Below are positions 35,247 through 44,436 of a stretch of DNA of 64,000 nt, piece by piece; the stretch's first letter is position 1, and every line of letters begins with the position of its first letter. This DNA is from Phytoactinopolyspora alkaliphila. Its GTDB lineage: Bacteria > Actinomycetota > Actinomycetes > Jiangellales > Jiangellaceae. The position numbers and the translations under genes were made by a program. The stretch is from contig NZ_JAAGOB010000005.1 in assembly GCF_010550695.1 (NCBI RefSeq), forward strand, positions 183,547 to 247,546, given 5' to 3'. The notes beneath the pieces were generated by a model. The model ran no database searches. It worked only from the letters and a program-made list of their open reading frames with translations, and was not told the DNA's origin.

Positions 35247-35551
35247 TTTGCCTCCTGGTTCGTCGGGCGCACGCTTGCGGCATGGCCAGACGCGGACGCC
35301 AGAGTGCTCGGCCATGGCCACGTCTTGCCAGGAGAATAACGGGGTTCAGCCACTCGATATCAGGGTGCGAGCCAAACCCCCAAACATAGATCGAGGAGAG
35401 CGGAAAATAAGTCGAGCAGGTCGCCGCACGGCTGTCCTAGTGTCCGTAACCGGGGCAGTCGCGCTGAGACCGGCGCGCCTCACGAACAGGTGGTCACGGC
35501 GGCAGGAACAGCCTGTTCGCACGGCGCCCAGTGGAAAGAAGGAGACTATAG
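35247..35551. other. Divergent promoter gap, importer versus PhyH-GH13 operon
   Basis: About 305 bp between two divergent operons that probably respond to the same sugar. No gene seen. The PhyH gene has a good AGAAGGAG box. I did not find a copy of the LacI-type palindrome of the 40.4-kb region here. Confidence 0.45.
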
Positions 35552-36283
35552 ATGCGACAGCTATCGTCGGAAGAAGTCGAGGCGTTCCGGAAGAACGGAT
35601 ACCTACTCCACAACGAGCAACTGTTCTCCGCCGAAAAGTTCGACCGCCTGTCGGACATCTTCGCCGAGCATCTCGCGGACAAGGGCGAGAAGCTCAGCGA
35701 CGAACTCGACACACCGCACTTCCGGGACCCACGCCTGCTCGAGTTCCTCCTCGCCGACGAGGTACTGGATCTCGTTGAGCCGCTGATCGGACCGAATATC
35801 GCCTTGTGGTCGAGCCATTTCATCTCCAAGGAGCCACACACCGGGCGGGCGACGCCATGGCATGAGGACTCCGCCTACTGGGAGGGACGGTTGAGCGCCT
35901 ACGACCGGATCGTGACGGTATGGCTCTCCCTCGACGGCAGCGACCGGGAGAACGGCTGCATGCGCGTCATCCCGGGCACCCACTCGAACGGATTCTCGGA
36001 GTATTCGCCTGTGGACCAGTCGGTGAATACGTTCCACGCCGAGATCGTCGATGTCGACGAGTCGAAGGGCGTGGACTTCGAACTCAAGCCCGGCGAGTGC
36101 TCACTGCATGACGGCCGCATCATCCACGGCGCTCATGCCAACACCAGCTCGCGGCGGCGAACCGGCTACACGATGCGGTACTTCCCGACGTCCGTGCGGG
36201 TGTACCCCGAGAAGAACCCGGGCTGGAAGATCTGGCTCGGCCGAGGTGCCGACGAGGCCGGCAACGTATACGCCAACGCCTGA
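35552..36283 (+). CDS. Phytanoyl-CoA dioxygenase (PhyH) family protein
   Basis: A 243-aa non-haem iron/2-oxoglutarate-dependent oxygenase. The iron triad appears as the His-x-Asp of TPWHEDSAYW and a distal His in LHDGRIIHGAHANTS; the Arg of RRRTGYTMRYFP binds 2-oxoglutarate. Members hydroxylate small molecules, including compatible solutes and secondary metabolites. It is the first gene of an operon with GH13 and an MDR dehydrogenase, so a modified sugar or sugar-linked compound is a likely substrate. Confidence 0.9.
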   Translation: MRQLSSEEVEAFRKNGYLLHNEQLFSAEKFDRLSDIFAEHLADKGEKLSDELDTPHFRDPRLLEFLLADEVLDLVEPLIGPNIALWSSHFISKEPHTGRATPWHEDSAYWEGRLSAYDRIVTVWLSLDGSDRENGCMRVIPGTHSNGFSEYSPVDQSVNTFHAEIVDVDESKGVDFELKPGECSLHDGRIIHGAHANTSSRRRTGYTMRYFPTSVRVYPEKNPGWKIWLGRGADEAGNVYANA

Positions 36284-36299
36284 CGGGTCGAGGGCTTCA

Positions 36300-38270
36300 G
36301 TGGCGAGGGCGTCAGCTGGGTCTGATCCAGCCGGGCGGCCTGATCCAGCCGGGCAGTGGGATCCCGCCGGGCGGGTGGATCGGGCGGAAGCGGACGTGGT
36401 CTGGGAACAGTGTGACGGCGACGTGTGGGCGTGGAGCAAGAGGGTCGCCGGCAGCAGCGCCGCACACGACGTGCTGGCCCTGCGAGTGCGGGGCAAGGAG
36501 TTCCCAGTGACCAGGTCGGACCGGCGGTTCTGGGCCACGGTGCCGTTGGCGCCGGGCACCAACGCGGTCGAGGCTGTCACCTCGGACTCCTCCGGTCGCC
36601 GAACGGTGGGAACGGTCATGTACGAGGTCCCGCTCCGGGCAGCGCCGACCGCCCGGATCGGCATCGCCGTGACGAGCGGGCAGGTTGTCCTGGACGCGGC
36701 CGGCAGCACACCGAACATGTCCACACGTGCGCCGCTGGCAGAATGCTACTGGTCCGAACGGGACAGCAACCCGGCCCGGCTGCCGTTGCTGGGCGCGCAG
36801 GCCGCCGGCGCCGGGAACGTCGTCAGGGGCAGCACCATACGGATCACTCCTCCCACGGTTGATGGGGAGTATTACGTGCGCTTGCGTGTGGTCGACGAGT
36901 ACGGCGAGGAAGACTGCGCGACGACGTCCTTCGCCGTGGTGGAGGGCCGGCCGCGGATACCCGATCACGACGTGGAGGCTCCGCGCTGGATCCGGGACGC
37001 GCTCGTCTACGGGGTGCTTCCGGCCCGATTCGGCGAGCCGCCCCTGAAGTCCACGATCGCCAGGCTGGATTACCTCAGCGACCTGGGAGTAAACACGTTG
37101 TGGATCGCGCCGGCGACCGCGACGATCCCGCGGCATGCCGGCTACGACGTCGTCGACTATTTCTCGATCCGCGAGGACTACGGCACTGAGGAAGATTTCC
37201 GCGAGCTGGTCGTCCAGGCGCACTCCCGCGGCATGCGGGTGCTCATGGACGTCGTCCCCAATCACACCTCCGAGCTGCACCGGTACTATCAGGACGCGCT
37301 GGGACGGGGCCGGCGATCCGTGCATTGGCACCTGTACCACCGGGACCGCTCGGGAAATGCCACCCACTACTTCGACTGGGTTCACCTTCCCAACCTGGAC
37401 TTCGGCAATCCGGAGGTGCGCACGTTCGTCACTGAGGCGCTGTCGTTCTGGATCCGCGAGTACGACGTGGACGGTTATCGGGTGGACGCGGCCTGGGGCA
37501 TCAAGGAGCGCGGGCCGGACTTCTGGCCCCAGCTGCGCCGCGAGCTCAAGCGGATCAAGCCGGACGTCTTCCTACTGGCCGAAGCGAGCGCCCGGGATCC
37601 CTACTATGCCGGCAACGGCTTCGACGCCGCGTACGACTGGAACCACGACCTGGGTCATTGGGCGTGGGAAGACGTGTGGGTCTCGCCAGACGGTCTGGTC
37701 GAGCGGTTACACGCCGCGCTGACGAACAACGGATCGGGATACCCGGCCGGCTCACTGGTCTTCCGATTCCTCAACAACAACGACACCGGTGAACGCTTCG
37801 TCGTCCGGCACGGCCCGGGACTGACCCGGGTGGCGGCGGCCCTGATGGTCACCGTGCCTGGCATACCCGGCGCGTACACGGGCGACGAGATCGGCGCCGA
37901 CTATCACCCGTATGCCGGCACACAGCCGCTGGGCTGGGACGACGACCCGTTCCGGCTACGGGCCTACTACACCGGGTTGTTCAGGCTCCGGCAGGAACTG
38001 CAGAATCTGCGCACGGGCGGTTTCGCCCGGCTCGAGGCGGAACCCCAGGACAAGGTCTACGCCTACCTGCGATGGTCCGACGACGCTGTGCCGGTAGCGG
38101 TCGTCCTGAACTGGCACGACGAGCCCGTCAGGGCGAATGTGACACTCCCGTCACGCTTCCCGCCCGGCACCGAGGTGACAGACCGGCTTCACGGCGGCCG
38201 GTTCACCGCTTCGGACGGAGTACTGATGGTCGACCTCCCGGCTTACACGGCACGGATACTCTCACCATGA
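36300..38270 (+). CDS. GH13 family alpha-amylase-like glycosidase
   Basis: About 656 aa from a GTG 16 bp after the PhyH stop; the frame is open further upstream but that part overlaps PhyH. Two N-terminal beta domains (about residues 30-230) precede the barrel. GH13 regions are intact: I DVVPNHTS, II GYRVDAAWG with nucleophile Asp396, III LLAEAS with acid Glu428, IV FLNNND. N-terminal domains and GVLPARFG resemble neopullulanase/cyclomaltodextrinase or maltogenic enzymes. No signal peptide, so it works on imported oligosaccharides. Near the start, DPAG is repeated four times. ATGA overlap with the next gene. Confidence 0.92.
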   Translation: MARASAGSDPAGRPDPAGQWDPAGRVDRAEADVVWEQCDGDVWAWSKRVAGSSAAHDVLALRVRGKEFPVTRSDRRFWATVPLAPGTNAVEAVTSDSSGRRTVGTVMYEVPLRAAPTARIGIAVTSGQVVLDAAGSTPNMSTRAPLAECYWSERDSNPARLPLLGAQAAGAGNVVRGSTIRITPPTVDGEYYVRLRVVDEYGEEDCATTSFAVVEGRPRIPDHDVEAPRWIRDALVYGVLPARFGEPPLKSTIARLDYLSDLGVNTLWIAPATATIPRHAGYDVVDYFSIREDYGTEEDFRELVVQAHSRGMRVLMDVVPNHTSELHRYYQDALGRGRRSVHWHLYHRDRSGNATHYFDWVHLPNLDFGNPEVRTFVTEALSFWIREYDVDGYRVDAAWGIKERGPDFWPQLRRELKRIKPDVFLLAEASARDPYYAGNGFDAAYDWNHDLGHWAWEDVWVSPDGLVERLHAALTNNGSGYPAGSLVFRFLNNNDTGERFVVRHGPGLTRVAAALMVTVPGIPGAYTGDEIGADYHPYAGTQPLGWDDDPFRLRAYYTGLFRLRQELQNLRTGGFARLEAEPQDKVYAYLRWSDDAVPVAVVLNWHDEPVRANVTLPSRFPPGTEVTDRLHGGRFTASDGVLMVDLPAYTARILSP

Positions 38271-39247
38271 CCGCGACTGACGATACGAGGCGTCCCATGA
38301 AGCTCGCTGCCCTGAAAGCGCCCTTCACGTTCGAGCTCCTCGACGAGCCGGTGCCGGCAGTCGCACCGGACGAGGTGCTGGTCCGCGTGGAGGTGTGCGG
38401 CGTATGCACGTCGGAACTGGATGCCTGGCAGGGTCGGGGAGACACACCTCTCCCGTACTTTCCGGGCCACGAGGTCAGCGGTGTCGTCGAGGAACTGGGT
38501 ACCGAGGTGACATCGGTGTCCGTCGGCGATCCGGTGGCCGTCTGGGTCACTGAGCGCGGCTTCGCCGAGTACGTGGCCGTCAAAGCCGAGCACTGCTTTC
38601 CGGCTGGTGGCGTCCCGCTCGACCTCGCCCTGGCCGAGCCTCTCGCCTGCGCGGTGAATGCCGTGGAGCTCGCCGACGTGTGTCTGGGGGACGACGTCGT
38701 CCTGATCGGCGCCGGTTTCATGGGCCACCTGGTTCAACAGCTGGTGATGTTGCGCGGTGTCCGCCACGTGATCGTCGCCGACACCCGCCCGGACGTTCTG
38801 GAACGGGCTCTCCGGCTCGGCGCCACCCATGTCGTCGACGTCGGGGTGGAGTCGTTGCCCGCCGTCGTGGCCGACATCACCGACGGCGCCGGCGCAGACG
38901 TCAGTTTCGAGATCACCGGAGCTCAGGGCCCGCTCGGCGTACTCGGCGACGTGACCAGGATGAGCGGGAAGATCGCCCTGGTCGGTTTCCACCAGGGGGA
39001 GAACCGGCAGCTTCCGCTCGGCCAGTGGAACTGGAAGGCCTTTACCCTTGTCAACGCCCATTTCCGTGAGGTGCCGACCATCCTGCGGGGCATGTCGGTG
39101 GGCATGCGGTTGCTCAGGTCGCGGCGGTTGTCTCTGGACGGCCTGGTCACACACCGGGTCGAGCTGGCCGACATCGGGGACGCGTTTGGGCTCGCGCAAG
39201 ACAAGCCCGCCGGTTTCGTGAAAGCGGTTGTGACCTGCTCACGCTGA
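38267..39247 (+). CDS. Medium-chain zinc-type alcohol/sorbitol dehydrogenase
   Basis: A 326-aa MDR enzyme. Catalytic zinc ligands are Cys48-like CGVCTSEL and the GHEVSG histidine-glutamate pair; the NAD fold is VVLIGAGFMGHLVQQL. The four-Cys structural zinc lobe is absent, as in some polyol/sugar dehydrogenases (short MDR members). The ATG overlaps the GH13 stop by 4 bp. Its 3' end overlaps the convergent lacI gene by 9 bp. It probably oxidises a sugar alcohol or sugar of this locus. Confidence 0.9.
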   Translation: MTATDDTRRPMKLAALKAPFTFELLDEPVPAVAPDEVLVRVEVCGVCTSELDAWQGRGDTPLPYFPGHEVSGVVEELGTEVTSVSVGDPVAVWVTERGFAEYVAVKAEHCFPAGGVPLDLALAEPLACAVNAVELADVCLGDDVVLIGAGFMGHLVQQLVMLRGVRHVIVADTRPDVLERALRLGATHVVDVGVESLPAVVADITDGAGADVSFEITGAQGPLGVLGDVTRMSGKIALVGFHQGENRQLPLGQWNWKAFTLVNAHFREVPTILRGMSVGMRLLRSRRLSLDGLVTHRVELADIGDAFGLAQDKPAGFVKAVVTCSR

Positions 39248-40291
39248 CTGGCGTTCCACGAGGCGACACGGCAGCAGGACCGTGCGCCGGGCGCCTGTTC
39301 GTTCGTCGCCGATCCGGCTGAGCAGGAGATCGCCGGCCGCGTTGCCGGCGTCGTAGGCTGGATTGGTCACTGTCGTGAGCGGGGGAGTCACGAGTGACGC
39401 CGCCTCGATGTCGTCGAAGCCGACGAGCGCGATGTCGTCGGGAACCGACAAACCGCGTTCCCGGATGACATCCATGGCGCCGATGGCCATCAGATCGTTG
39501 GCGCAGAACACGGCGTCGGGAGCTGGCTGCCGGGTCAGCAGTTCCCGCATGGCGTCCCGGCCACCCTGCCGCGTCCACTGGCCGGGCAACGTCAGGTCTT
39601 CCCGGAATTCCAGGCCGGCATCGAGGAGTGCGTTCCGGTAGCCCGCGGTCCGGGCGACACCGGAGTCGACGGTGCCCTTGATCATGGCCACCCGGCGTGC
39701 CCCCCGTTCGATGAGATACGACGTGGCCAGCCGAGAACCCTCCTCGTCGTCGGCGGCGACGACATCCACCTCGGGGTGGTCGATGCTCCCGCCGATGCAG
39801 ACGAACGGGGTGCCCAGCCGCACCGGCTCGGCAACCTGGCCCGTGACGACGTGTTCAGACGCCATGGCGACACCGTCGACACCCCGGTCCAGCACGTCCT
39901 GCAGGTACTTCTCTTCCCTGTCCACCAGGGCGTCGGTGTTGCAGATGTAGGTGCCGTACCCGGCGTCGTTCACCGTGTCCGCGAGCCCGCGGGCGAGAGC
40001 GGTGTAGAAGGGGTTCATGATGTCCGGCACGATCACGGCGATCATGTGGGACCGCTTGGTACGAAGATTGCGTGCCACGAAGCTCGGCCGGTAGCCCAGC
40101 TCGCGGACGGCCTGGTGCACTCGTTCCGCCGTGATCGCGGAGACCCGCCGGTTGCCGGAGAGCACATGGGAGACCGTCGTCGGGCTCACTCGCGCGGCGT
40201 GGGCTACCTGCGCGATAGTGACTCGGCCCGGATCCGGGCGCTTGCCCTCGGTGCGCTCGTCCGCGGACGTTCTGTCAGATGTGGGCATCAC
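39239..40291 (-). CDS. LacI-family transcriptional regulator of the glycan locus
   Basis: A 350-aa repressor: HTH and hinge VTIAQVAHAARVSPTTVSHVLSGNRRVSAITAERVHQAVRELGYRPSFVARNLRTKRS, then the periplasmic-binding-like effector domain ending in a GFDDIEAASLVTPPLTTV block. It is divergent from an AraC-type gene, and palindromes between them fit its operator. Expected to control the PhyH-GH13-MDR and importer operons. Confidence 0.93.
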   Translation of the reverse strand: MMPTSDRTSADERTEGKRPDPGRVTIAQVAHAARVSPTTVSHVLSGNRRVSAITAERVHQAVRELGYRPSFVARNLRTKRSHMIAVIVPDIMNPFYTALARGLADTVNDAGYGTYICNTDALVDREEKYLQDVLDRGVDGVAMASEHVVTGQVAEPVRLGTPFVCIGGSIDHPEVDVVAADDEEGSRLATSYLIERGARRVAMIKGTVDSGVARTAGYRNALLDAGLEFREDLTLPGQWTRQGGRDAMRELLTRQPAPDAVFCANDLMAIGAMDVIRERGLSVPDDIALVGFDDIEAASLVTPPLTTVTNPAYDAGNAAGDLLLSRIGDERTGARRTVLLPCRLVERQSA

Positions 40292-40353
40292 ATCTCGTCC
40301 CCTTCATCCCTGGCAGCCGGTGTCGCGGGACCCGCGGTAGGGCTCTTGACAGC

Positions 40354-40402
40354 TATGAAGCCGGTTCATAAGCTAGCACAAATCGGTTGCCAAATCGATT
40401 TG
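40354..40402. promoter_or_regulatory. LacI-type operators between lacI and araC
   Basis: Two palindromes lie in the divergent gap. One is TATGAA-GCCGG-TTCATA (40354-40370). The other is perfect, CAAATCGATTTG (40391-40402), with the central CG typical of LacI sites; a partial CAAATCGG copy precedes it at 40379. Confidence 0.65.
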
Positions 40403-40515
40403 TACTCCTGTTGCGGCGCCGACGCCGCTGTTCGCGACAGGACGCGCACGGTGCTCCTGGGCGGCGTCGAGGAGCCGCCCGGGCCGGGTGGCTCCCGCAG
40501 AGGGAGGCGAGCTCG

Positions 40516-41436
40516 GTGACCACGCCTACGCTGGAGCGCTACACCCGGGACCAGTTCCTCGTGCCGGAGGCACAGATCCGCATCTTGCAGCAACAGGTGC
40601 ATCGGGCAGGAGTCCACTGGCACGAGTTCTACGAGCTTGTCTATGTGGTCGACGGAACGGCGAGCCACGTCGTCAACGGAGCACGGCACCGGCTCGCTCC
40701 GGGCAGCGCGTTCATTCTGACGCCGGCGGATTTCCACGAGATCGTGACCACCCCCGGAGAAGTGCTCGTGTGTTACAACGTGATCATCGATCCGGCTGCT
40801 CTGGACGGCGAACTCGAAGGCCTGGTGCCACCGGCCGACGCCGAGTCGGTCTGGATGGTGGATGATTTCACCGAAGCACGCGCCGACTTCGAGCGGCTCT
40901 GGGACGAGTCGCAATCCGAGCGCCCGGGGACGGCCGTGGTCATGTATGCCCTTCTTCAGTGCGTACTGATCGCGCTCGCCCGGCGGTGCAGCGCCAACCG
41001 TTCCGGGTACGACGACGCTCTGCCGAAAGAGACCGATGCCGGTATCCGCCGGGCGATTCTCTACGTGGACCAGCACTTCCGTGAACCGTTGACCCTCGCC
41101 GGCGTCGCCGCTCAGGCCCATCTGTCGCCGAACTACTTCAGCGAGCGTTTTCACGAGACGACCGGGGTCTCGTTCCAGACCTACCTGCAGCGCCGGCGGC
41201 TCCGATTTGCGCGGTCTCTCCTGGCCGCGACCAATCTGGGCGTGACCGAGGTGTGCCATGCGGCCGGCTTCAACAGCCTCTCGCACTTCGGACGTTCGTA
41301 TCGCCGCAGATACGGCCATTCGCCCTCCGTCGGCAGAACCCAGCGCGCGGGGGTCCAGGATGGTAGCGGCGGCTGGGCAGCGGACACGACCCCGTGGCGG
41401 CTGGGCGGGCGGGACGAGGCGCTCGTCGCCGGGTGA
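40516..41436 (+). CDS. AraC-family transcriptional regulator
   Basis: A 306-aa activator from a GTG with AGGGAGG upstream. The N-terminal half is a cupin-like sensor (HWHEFYELVYVVDGTASHVV ... PGSAFILTPADFHEI). The C-terminal half has the double HTH: REPLTLAGVAAQAHLSPNYFSERFHETTGVSFQTYLQRRRLRFAR and VTEVCHAAGFNSLSHFGRSYRRRYGHSPS. The last 40 residues are a weakly conserved tail. Faces away from lacI and shares its regulatory gap. Confidence 0.92.
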   Translation: MTTPTLERYTRDQFLVPEAQIRILQQQVHRAGVHWHEFYELVYVVDGTASHVVNGARHRLAPGSAFILTPADFHEIVTTPGEVLVCYNVIIDPAALDGELEGLVPPADAESVWMVDDFTEARADFERLWDESQSERPGTAVVMYALLQCVLIALARRCSANRSGYDDALPKETDAGIRRAILYVDQHFREPLTLAGVAAQAHLSPNYFSERFHETTGVSFQTYLQRRRLRFARSLLAATNLGVTEVCHAAGFNSLSHFGRSYRRRYGHSPSVGRTQRAGVQDGSGGWAADTTPWRLGGRDEALVAG

Positions 41437-41556
41437 CGCGATGCGTGGCGCCCGGCCGGTCGCGTACGCGCCGCGATGCGTCGCGCCCTGGTCGCGGTCG
41501 CGCTTACCCCGCGATGGCGGCGCGATGTGTGAAGGAGCCCGTCGGACCGTGGGTCG

Positions 41557-41886
41557 GTGGACGTCCTGGCCCCGGTGCTTTATAGACTACGCGAGGTGAT
41601 TTTCAAGCGTGTAGGCGACGGACGTCCGTATCCGGACCATGACACGCCCCTGCGTGAATGGGCGGAGCTGCCTCCCCGGCCGCTTCGTCTCGACGAGCTG
41701 ATCACCGTCAAGCGGAACCTGGACCTCGAGACGCTGCTGGCCAGCGACTCGACGTTCTTCGGCGATCTCTTCCCGCACGTGGTCGAGTGGAAGGGTGAAC
41801 TCTATCTGGAAGACGGGTTGCACCGTGCGTTGCGAGCGGCTCTCCAGCAGCGCCCGGTCATCCATGCCCGAGTCCTTGAGCTTTGA
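41557..41886 (+). CDS. Conserved actinobacterial small protein, unknown
   Basis: A 109-aa cytoplasmic protein (GTG start; another GTG 39 bp on is also possible). It contains KRVGDGRPYPDHDTPLREWAELPPR and a central LLASDSTFFGDLFPHVVEW followed by YLEDGLHRALRAALQQRPVIHARVLEL. The block is a widely conserved actinobacterial protein that sits beside a LytR_C gene, as here. A ParB/Srx-like fold has been suggested for such sequences by their pattern, but I cannot support a function. Confidence 0.7.
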   Translation: MDVLAPVLYRLREVIFKRVGDGRPYPDHDTPLREWAELPPRPLRLDELITVKRNLDLETLLASDSTFFGDLFPHVVEWKGELYLEDGLHRALRAALQQRPVIHARVLEL

Positions 41887-42087
41887 CAGAGTCGGAACGC
41901 AGCCGTTGTCGAAGGGCGCCCGACGTGACACGGCGGCTTGGTGCGTGCGTGCCGGGTGAACCGCGTCGTCACGGGTTAGGCTTCAGGGCTGGAAGCACGC
42001 TTGCTGTCTCCGGTCTCCGGCCTGGCGCGGGCGCTGCCCTCTCGCGCAGGCGCCGGGACCTGGCGAGGGAACGGACGCGGAGGATCA

Positions 42088-42627
42088 ATGGAGTCCGAAG
42101 AACCGATCGACGAGTACGAGGCCGCACCTCGGCAGACGTGGCGGCACGTCCGCACCGGGATCACGCTGCTCGTGCTCGTGGCGTTCGTGGTCGGAGCAGC
42201 GTGGTACAGCTGGAACAACGTCGTCGCGCCGACCGACGACGACACGTCCACCACGCCGGTCGCTACCGACTGTCCCACCGTCGTCCCGACGGACGCGCCT
42301 CCACCTGAAGAGATCGAGCTCAACGTCTACAACGCCACCAGCCGTAGCGGCCTTGCGCAGCAGGTGGCCTCGCAGATGCGGGACCGAGGCTTCACCATCA
42401 TGGATGTCGACAACGATCCCCTCGGCGCCACGATCGAGGGATCGGCCGAGGTCCGCGCCCATCCGGAACACGAAATCGCCGCTAGCCTGGTCGCCACCAT
42501 GGTGCCGGGTGCGGTGCTGGTTCCCGACGAGCGGGAGAACGCGACGGTGGACCTGGTCCTCGGCGAGAACTTCGACGACCTGGCGGCCGAAGCCGAGCCC
42601 GACGCCACCGCCGACGCCTGCGCCTGA
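42088..42627 (+). CDS. LytR_C domain membrane protein
   Basis: A 179-aa protein: short cytoplasmic tail, one transmembrane helix at about residues 25-46 (TGITLLVLVAFVVGAAWYSW), a Thr/Pro-rich spacer and a LytR_C domain (IELNVYNATSRSGLAQQVASQMRDRGFTIMDVDNDP ... AASLVATMVPGAVLVPDE). The ATG follows GGAGG at 5-nt spacing. The domain occurs on LCP cell-wall ligases and alone; it is extracytoplasmic and probably acts in envelope assembly. Confidence 0.88.
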   Translation: MESEEPIDEYEAAPRQTWRHVRTGITLLVLVAFVVGAAWYSWNNVVAPTDDDTSTTPVATDCPTVVPTDAPPPEEIELNVYNATSRSGLAQQVASQMRDRGFTIMDVDNDPLGATIEGSAEVRAHPEHEIAASLVATMVPGAVLVPDERENATVDLVLGENFDDLAAEAEPDATADACA

Positions 42628-42635
42628 TTCCGATA

Positions 42636-42727
42636 CGCGCCGCGAGGCGAACACCGGTACGCGCCGCGAGGCGAACACCGGCCGCGCCGCGAGGCGAACA
42701 CCGGCCGCGCCGCGAGGCGAACACCGG
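42636..42727. repeat. Four tandem 23/24-bp repeats
   Basis: Core CGCGCCGCGAGGCGAACACC occurs four times head to tail with unit length 24, 23, 23 and 23. It lies just after the LytR_C stop and before the 3' end of the antiporter gene. There are no spacers, so it is not a CRISPR array. Confidence 0.85.
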
Positions 42728-42762
42728 ACCCGTCAGGACCGAGCGCATCGTCCGTTCTCGAA

Positions 42763-44256
42763 TCAGCGTCCGTCCTCGCCGAACCAGCCGGCCAGGCGGC
42801 CGCGTCGTCCCACCGCGCGGAGCCGCCTCTCGGTGGCCGAACGAAGCTGGCGTGGTGCCACGAGCAGCAGCTCGTCGCCGCGCCGGAGCTTGGTCTGACG
42901 TTCGGGGACCTCGGTCTTTCCATCCCGTACCAGCAGCGGAGCGGTGACGCCGGACGGAAGGCGGAGCTCGTTGATGCTGACACCGTGCAGCTTGGACCCG
43001 TCTGGAATCCTGACCTGGATCAGGTCGGCCTCGATCCGCTCCAGCGGTGCGGATTCGAGCTCGGCGTCGTGTGCCGCCACCCCGGGGCCGACACCGAGCC
43101 GGTTCGCCACCCACGGCAGGGCCGGAGCCTGGAGCAGTGTGAAGACGACCGCCACGATGAACACGACCGCGAACAACCAGTCGGCGCCCTCGACCCCCTG
43201 GGCAAGCGGGATGGTGGCGAGGACAACCGGGATGGCTCCCCGTAGTCCGGCGAAAGACAGGAAGAGCTGGTCGGCCAGTGGAACCCTGAACAGAACCGTC
43301 GAGATCCACACGGCCATCGGGCGGGCGACGAAGGTCAGCACCGCGCCGGCGATGACCGCGGCCACGAACGCCTCGGGCATCCTGGACGGTGACGAGAGCA
43401 TGCCGAGCATCACGAACAGCCCGATCTGTGCCACCCAGGCGAGACCTTCGGCGAAGGACCGGGTGGCGGCGCGGTGCGGCAGCCTGGAGTTCCCGAGTAT
43501 CAAGGCGGCGATGTACACGGCCGCGAATCCGCTCGCGTTGGCCATCGCCCCGGTGGCGTAGGAAAGCACCGCCACCGTCATCACCATCAGGGGGTAGAGC
43601 CCGGACGCGGGCAACGCGATACGGACCAGCACGATCGAGGCGAGCCTGCCCAGCGCGTAGCCGATGCCTGCACCCACCACGAGCTGGTACGCGATCAGCA
43701 GCGCGGCCATGCCGATGCCGTCCTCCGCCACCCGCCCGGTGCTGACGAGGACCACCAGCACGATGGTCGGCGCGTCGTTGAGTCCTGACTCCGCTTCCAG
43801 CGCACTCGACAGGCGTTTGGCGAGCGGCACCCTCCGCAGAGTGGAGAAGACGGCGGCGGCGTCGGTGGGAGCGAACACGGCGCCGAGGAGGATGGCCAGG
43901 ATCCAATCGAGGCCGAGGAGGTAGTGACCGACGACGGCCACCACGGCCGTGCTGATCCCCACGCCCACCGTGGCCAGCGCTACGCCGACGCCCAGGGCGG
44001 GCCGGACGTCTTCCCAGCGCGTGGTCAGCCCGCCCTCGGCCAGGATGACGATGAGCGCGGCGTACGCAAGAGACTGCGCCACGTTCGGATCGTCGAACTG
44101 GATGCCCAGGCCTGACTCGCCGATACCGACACCGAGAAGCAGATACAAGACGAGGAACGGCAGCCCGAACCGGACACTGGCCCGGACGGCAAGGATAGCC
44201 GCGACCATGACGAGCGCACCCACGAGCAGGAACACGTTGAGGGTCGTGACGTCCAC
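42763..44256 (-). CDS. Potassium/proton antiporter (CPA1/CPA2 type with TrkA_C domain)
   Basis: About 497 aa from a GTG with GGAAGGGGGAGG upstream. Twelve or so membrane helices cover residues 1-400; conserved blocks are GESGLGIQFDD, VFAPTDAAAVFSTLRR and EAESGLNDAPTIVLVV, with the ND pair typical of proton exchange. The C-terminal cytoplasmic part (IRVPDGSKL-like IPDGSKLHGVSINELRLPSGV ... RGDELLLVAP) is a TrkA_C/RCK-C domain that binds a regulator nucleotide. It may control K+ or cation efflux and pH. Confidence 0.9.
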   Translation of the reverse strand: MDVTTLNVFLLVGALVMVAAILAVRASVRFGLPFLVLYLLLGVGIGESGLGIQFDDPNVAQSLAYAALIVILAEGGLTTRWEDVRPALGVGVALATVGVGISTAVVAVVGHYLLGLDWILAILLGAVFAPTDAAAVFSTLRRVPLAKRLSSALEAESGLNDAPTIVLVVLVSTGRVAEDGIGMAALLIAYQLVVGAGIGYALGRLASIVLVRIALPASGLYPLMVMTVAVLSYATGAMANASGFAAVYIAALILGNSRLPHRAATRSFAEGLAWVAQIGLFVMLGMLSSPSRMPEAFVAAVIAGAVLTFVARPMAVWISTVLFRVPLADQLFLSFAGLRGAIPVVLATIPLAQGVEGADWLFAVVFIVAVVFTLLQAPALPWVANRLGVGPGVAAHDAELESAPLERIEADLIQVRIPDGSKLHGVSINELRLPSGVTAPLLVRDGKTEVPERQTKLRRGDELLLVAPRQLRSATERRLRAVGRRGRLAGWFGEDGR

Positions 44257-44436
44257 GCCCTCCCCCTTCCTGTCCGTCCCGGCGCGGGAGGAAGCACAAG
44301 CGTCCCATGGACAGGGCCGCGAGTGCCTCAAACTGGCGGTGCGCCGGTCCGCATCCGTGATGCGGAATGCCGCCGTACTACCCGGGAAGCGAACAGCCCG
44401 TCCATCCGGACGTCCGGGGGACGGGCTGCTTCGCCG

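Noticed and set aside
36051-36299. Longer GH13 N-terminus inside the PhyH gene
   Set aside because: The extra residues are the out-of-frame shadow of PhyH (Arg/Thr/Ser-rich) and would overlap it by more than 200 bp.
42636-42727. Possible CRISPR array
   Set aside because: The repeat units are directly adjacent with no unique spacers, and no cas genes are near. No CRISPR array was seen anywhere in the window.
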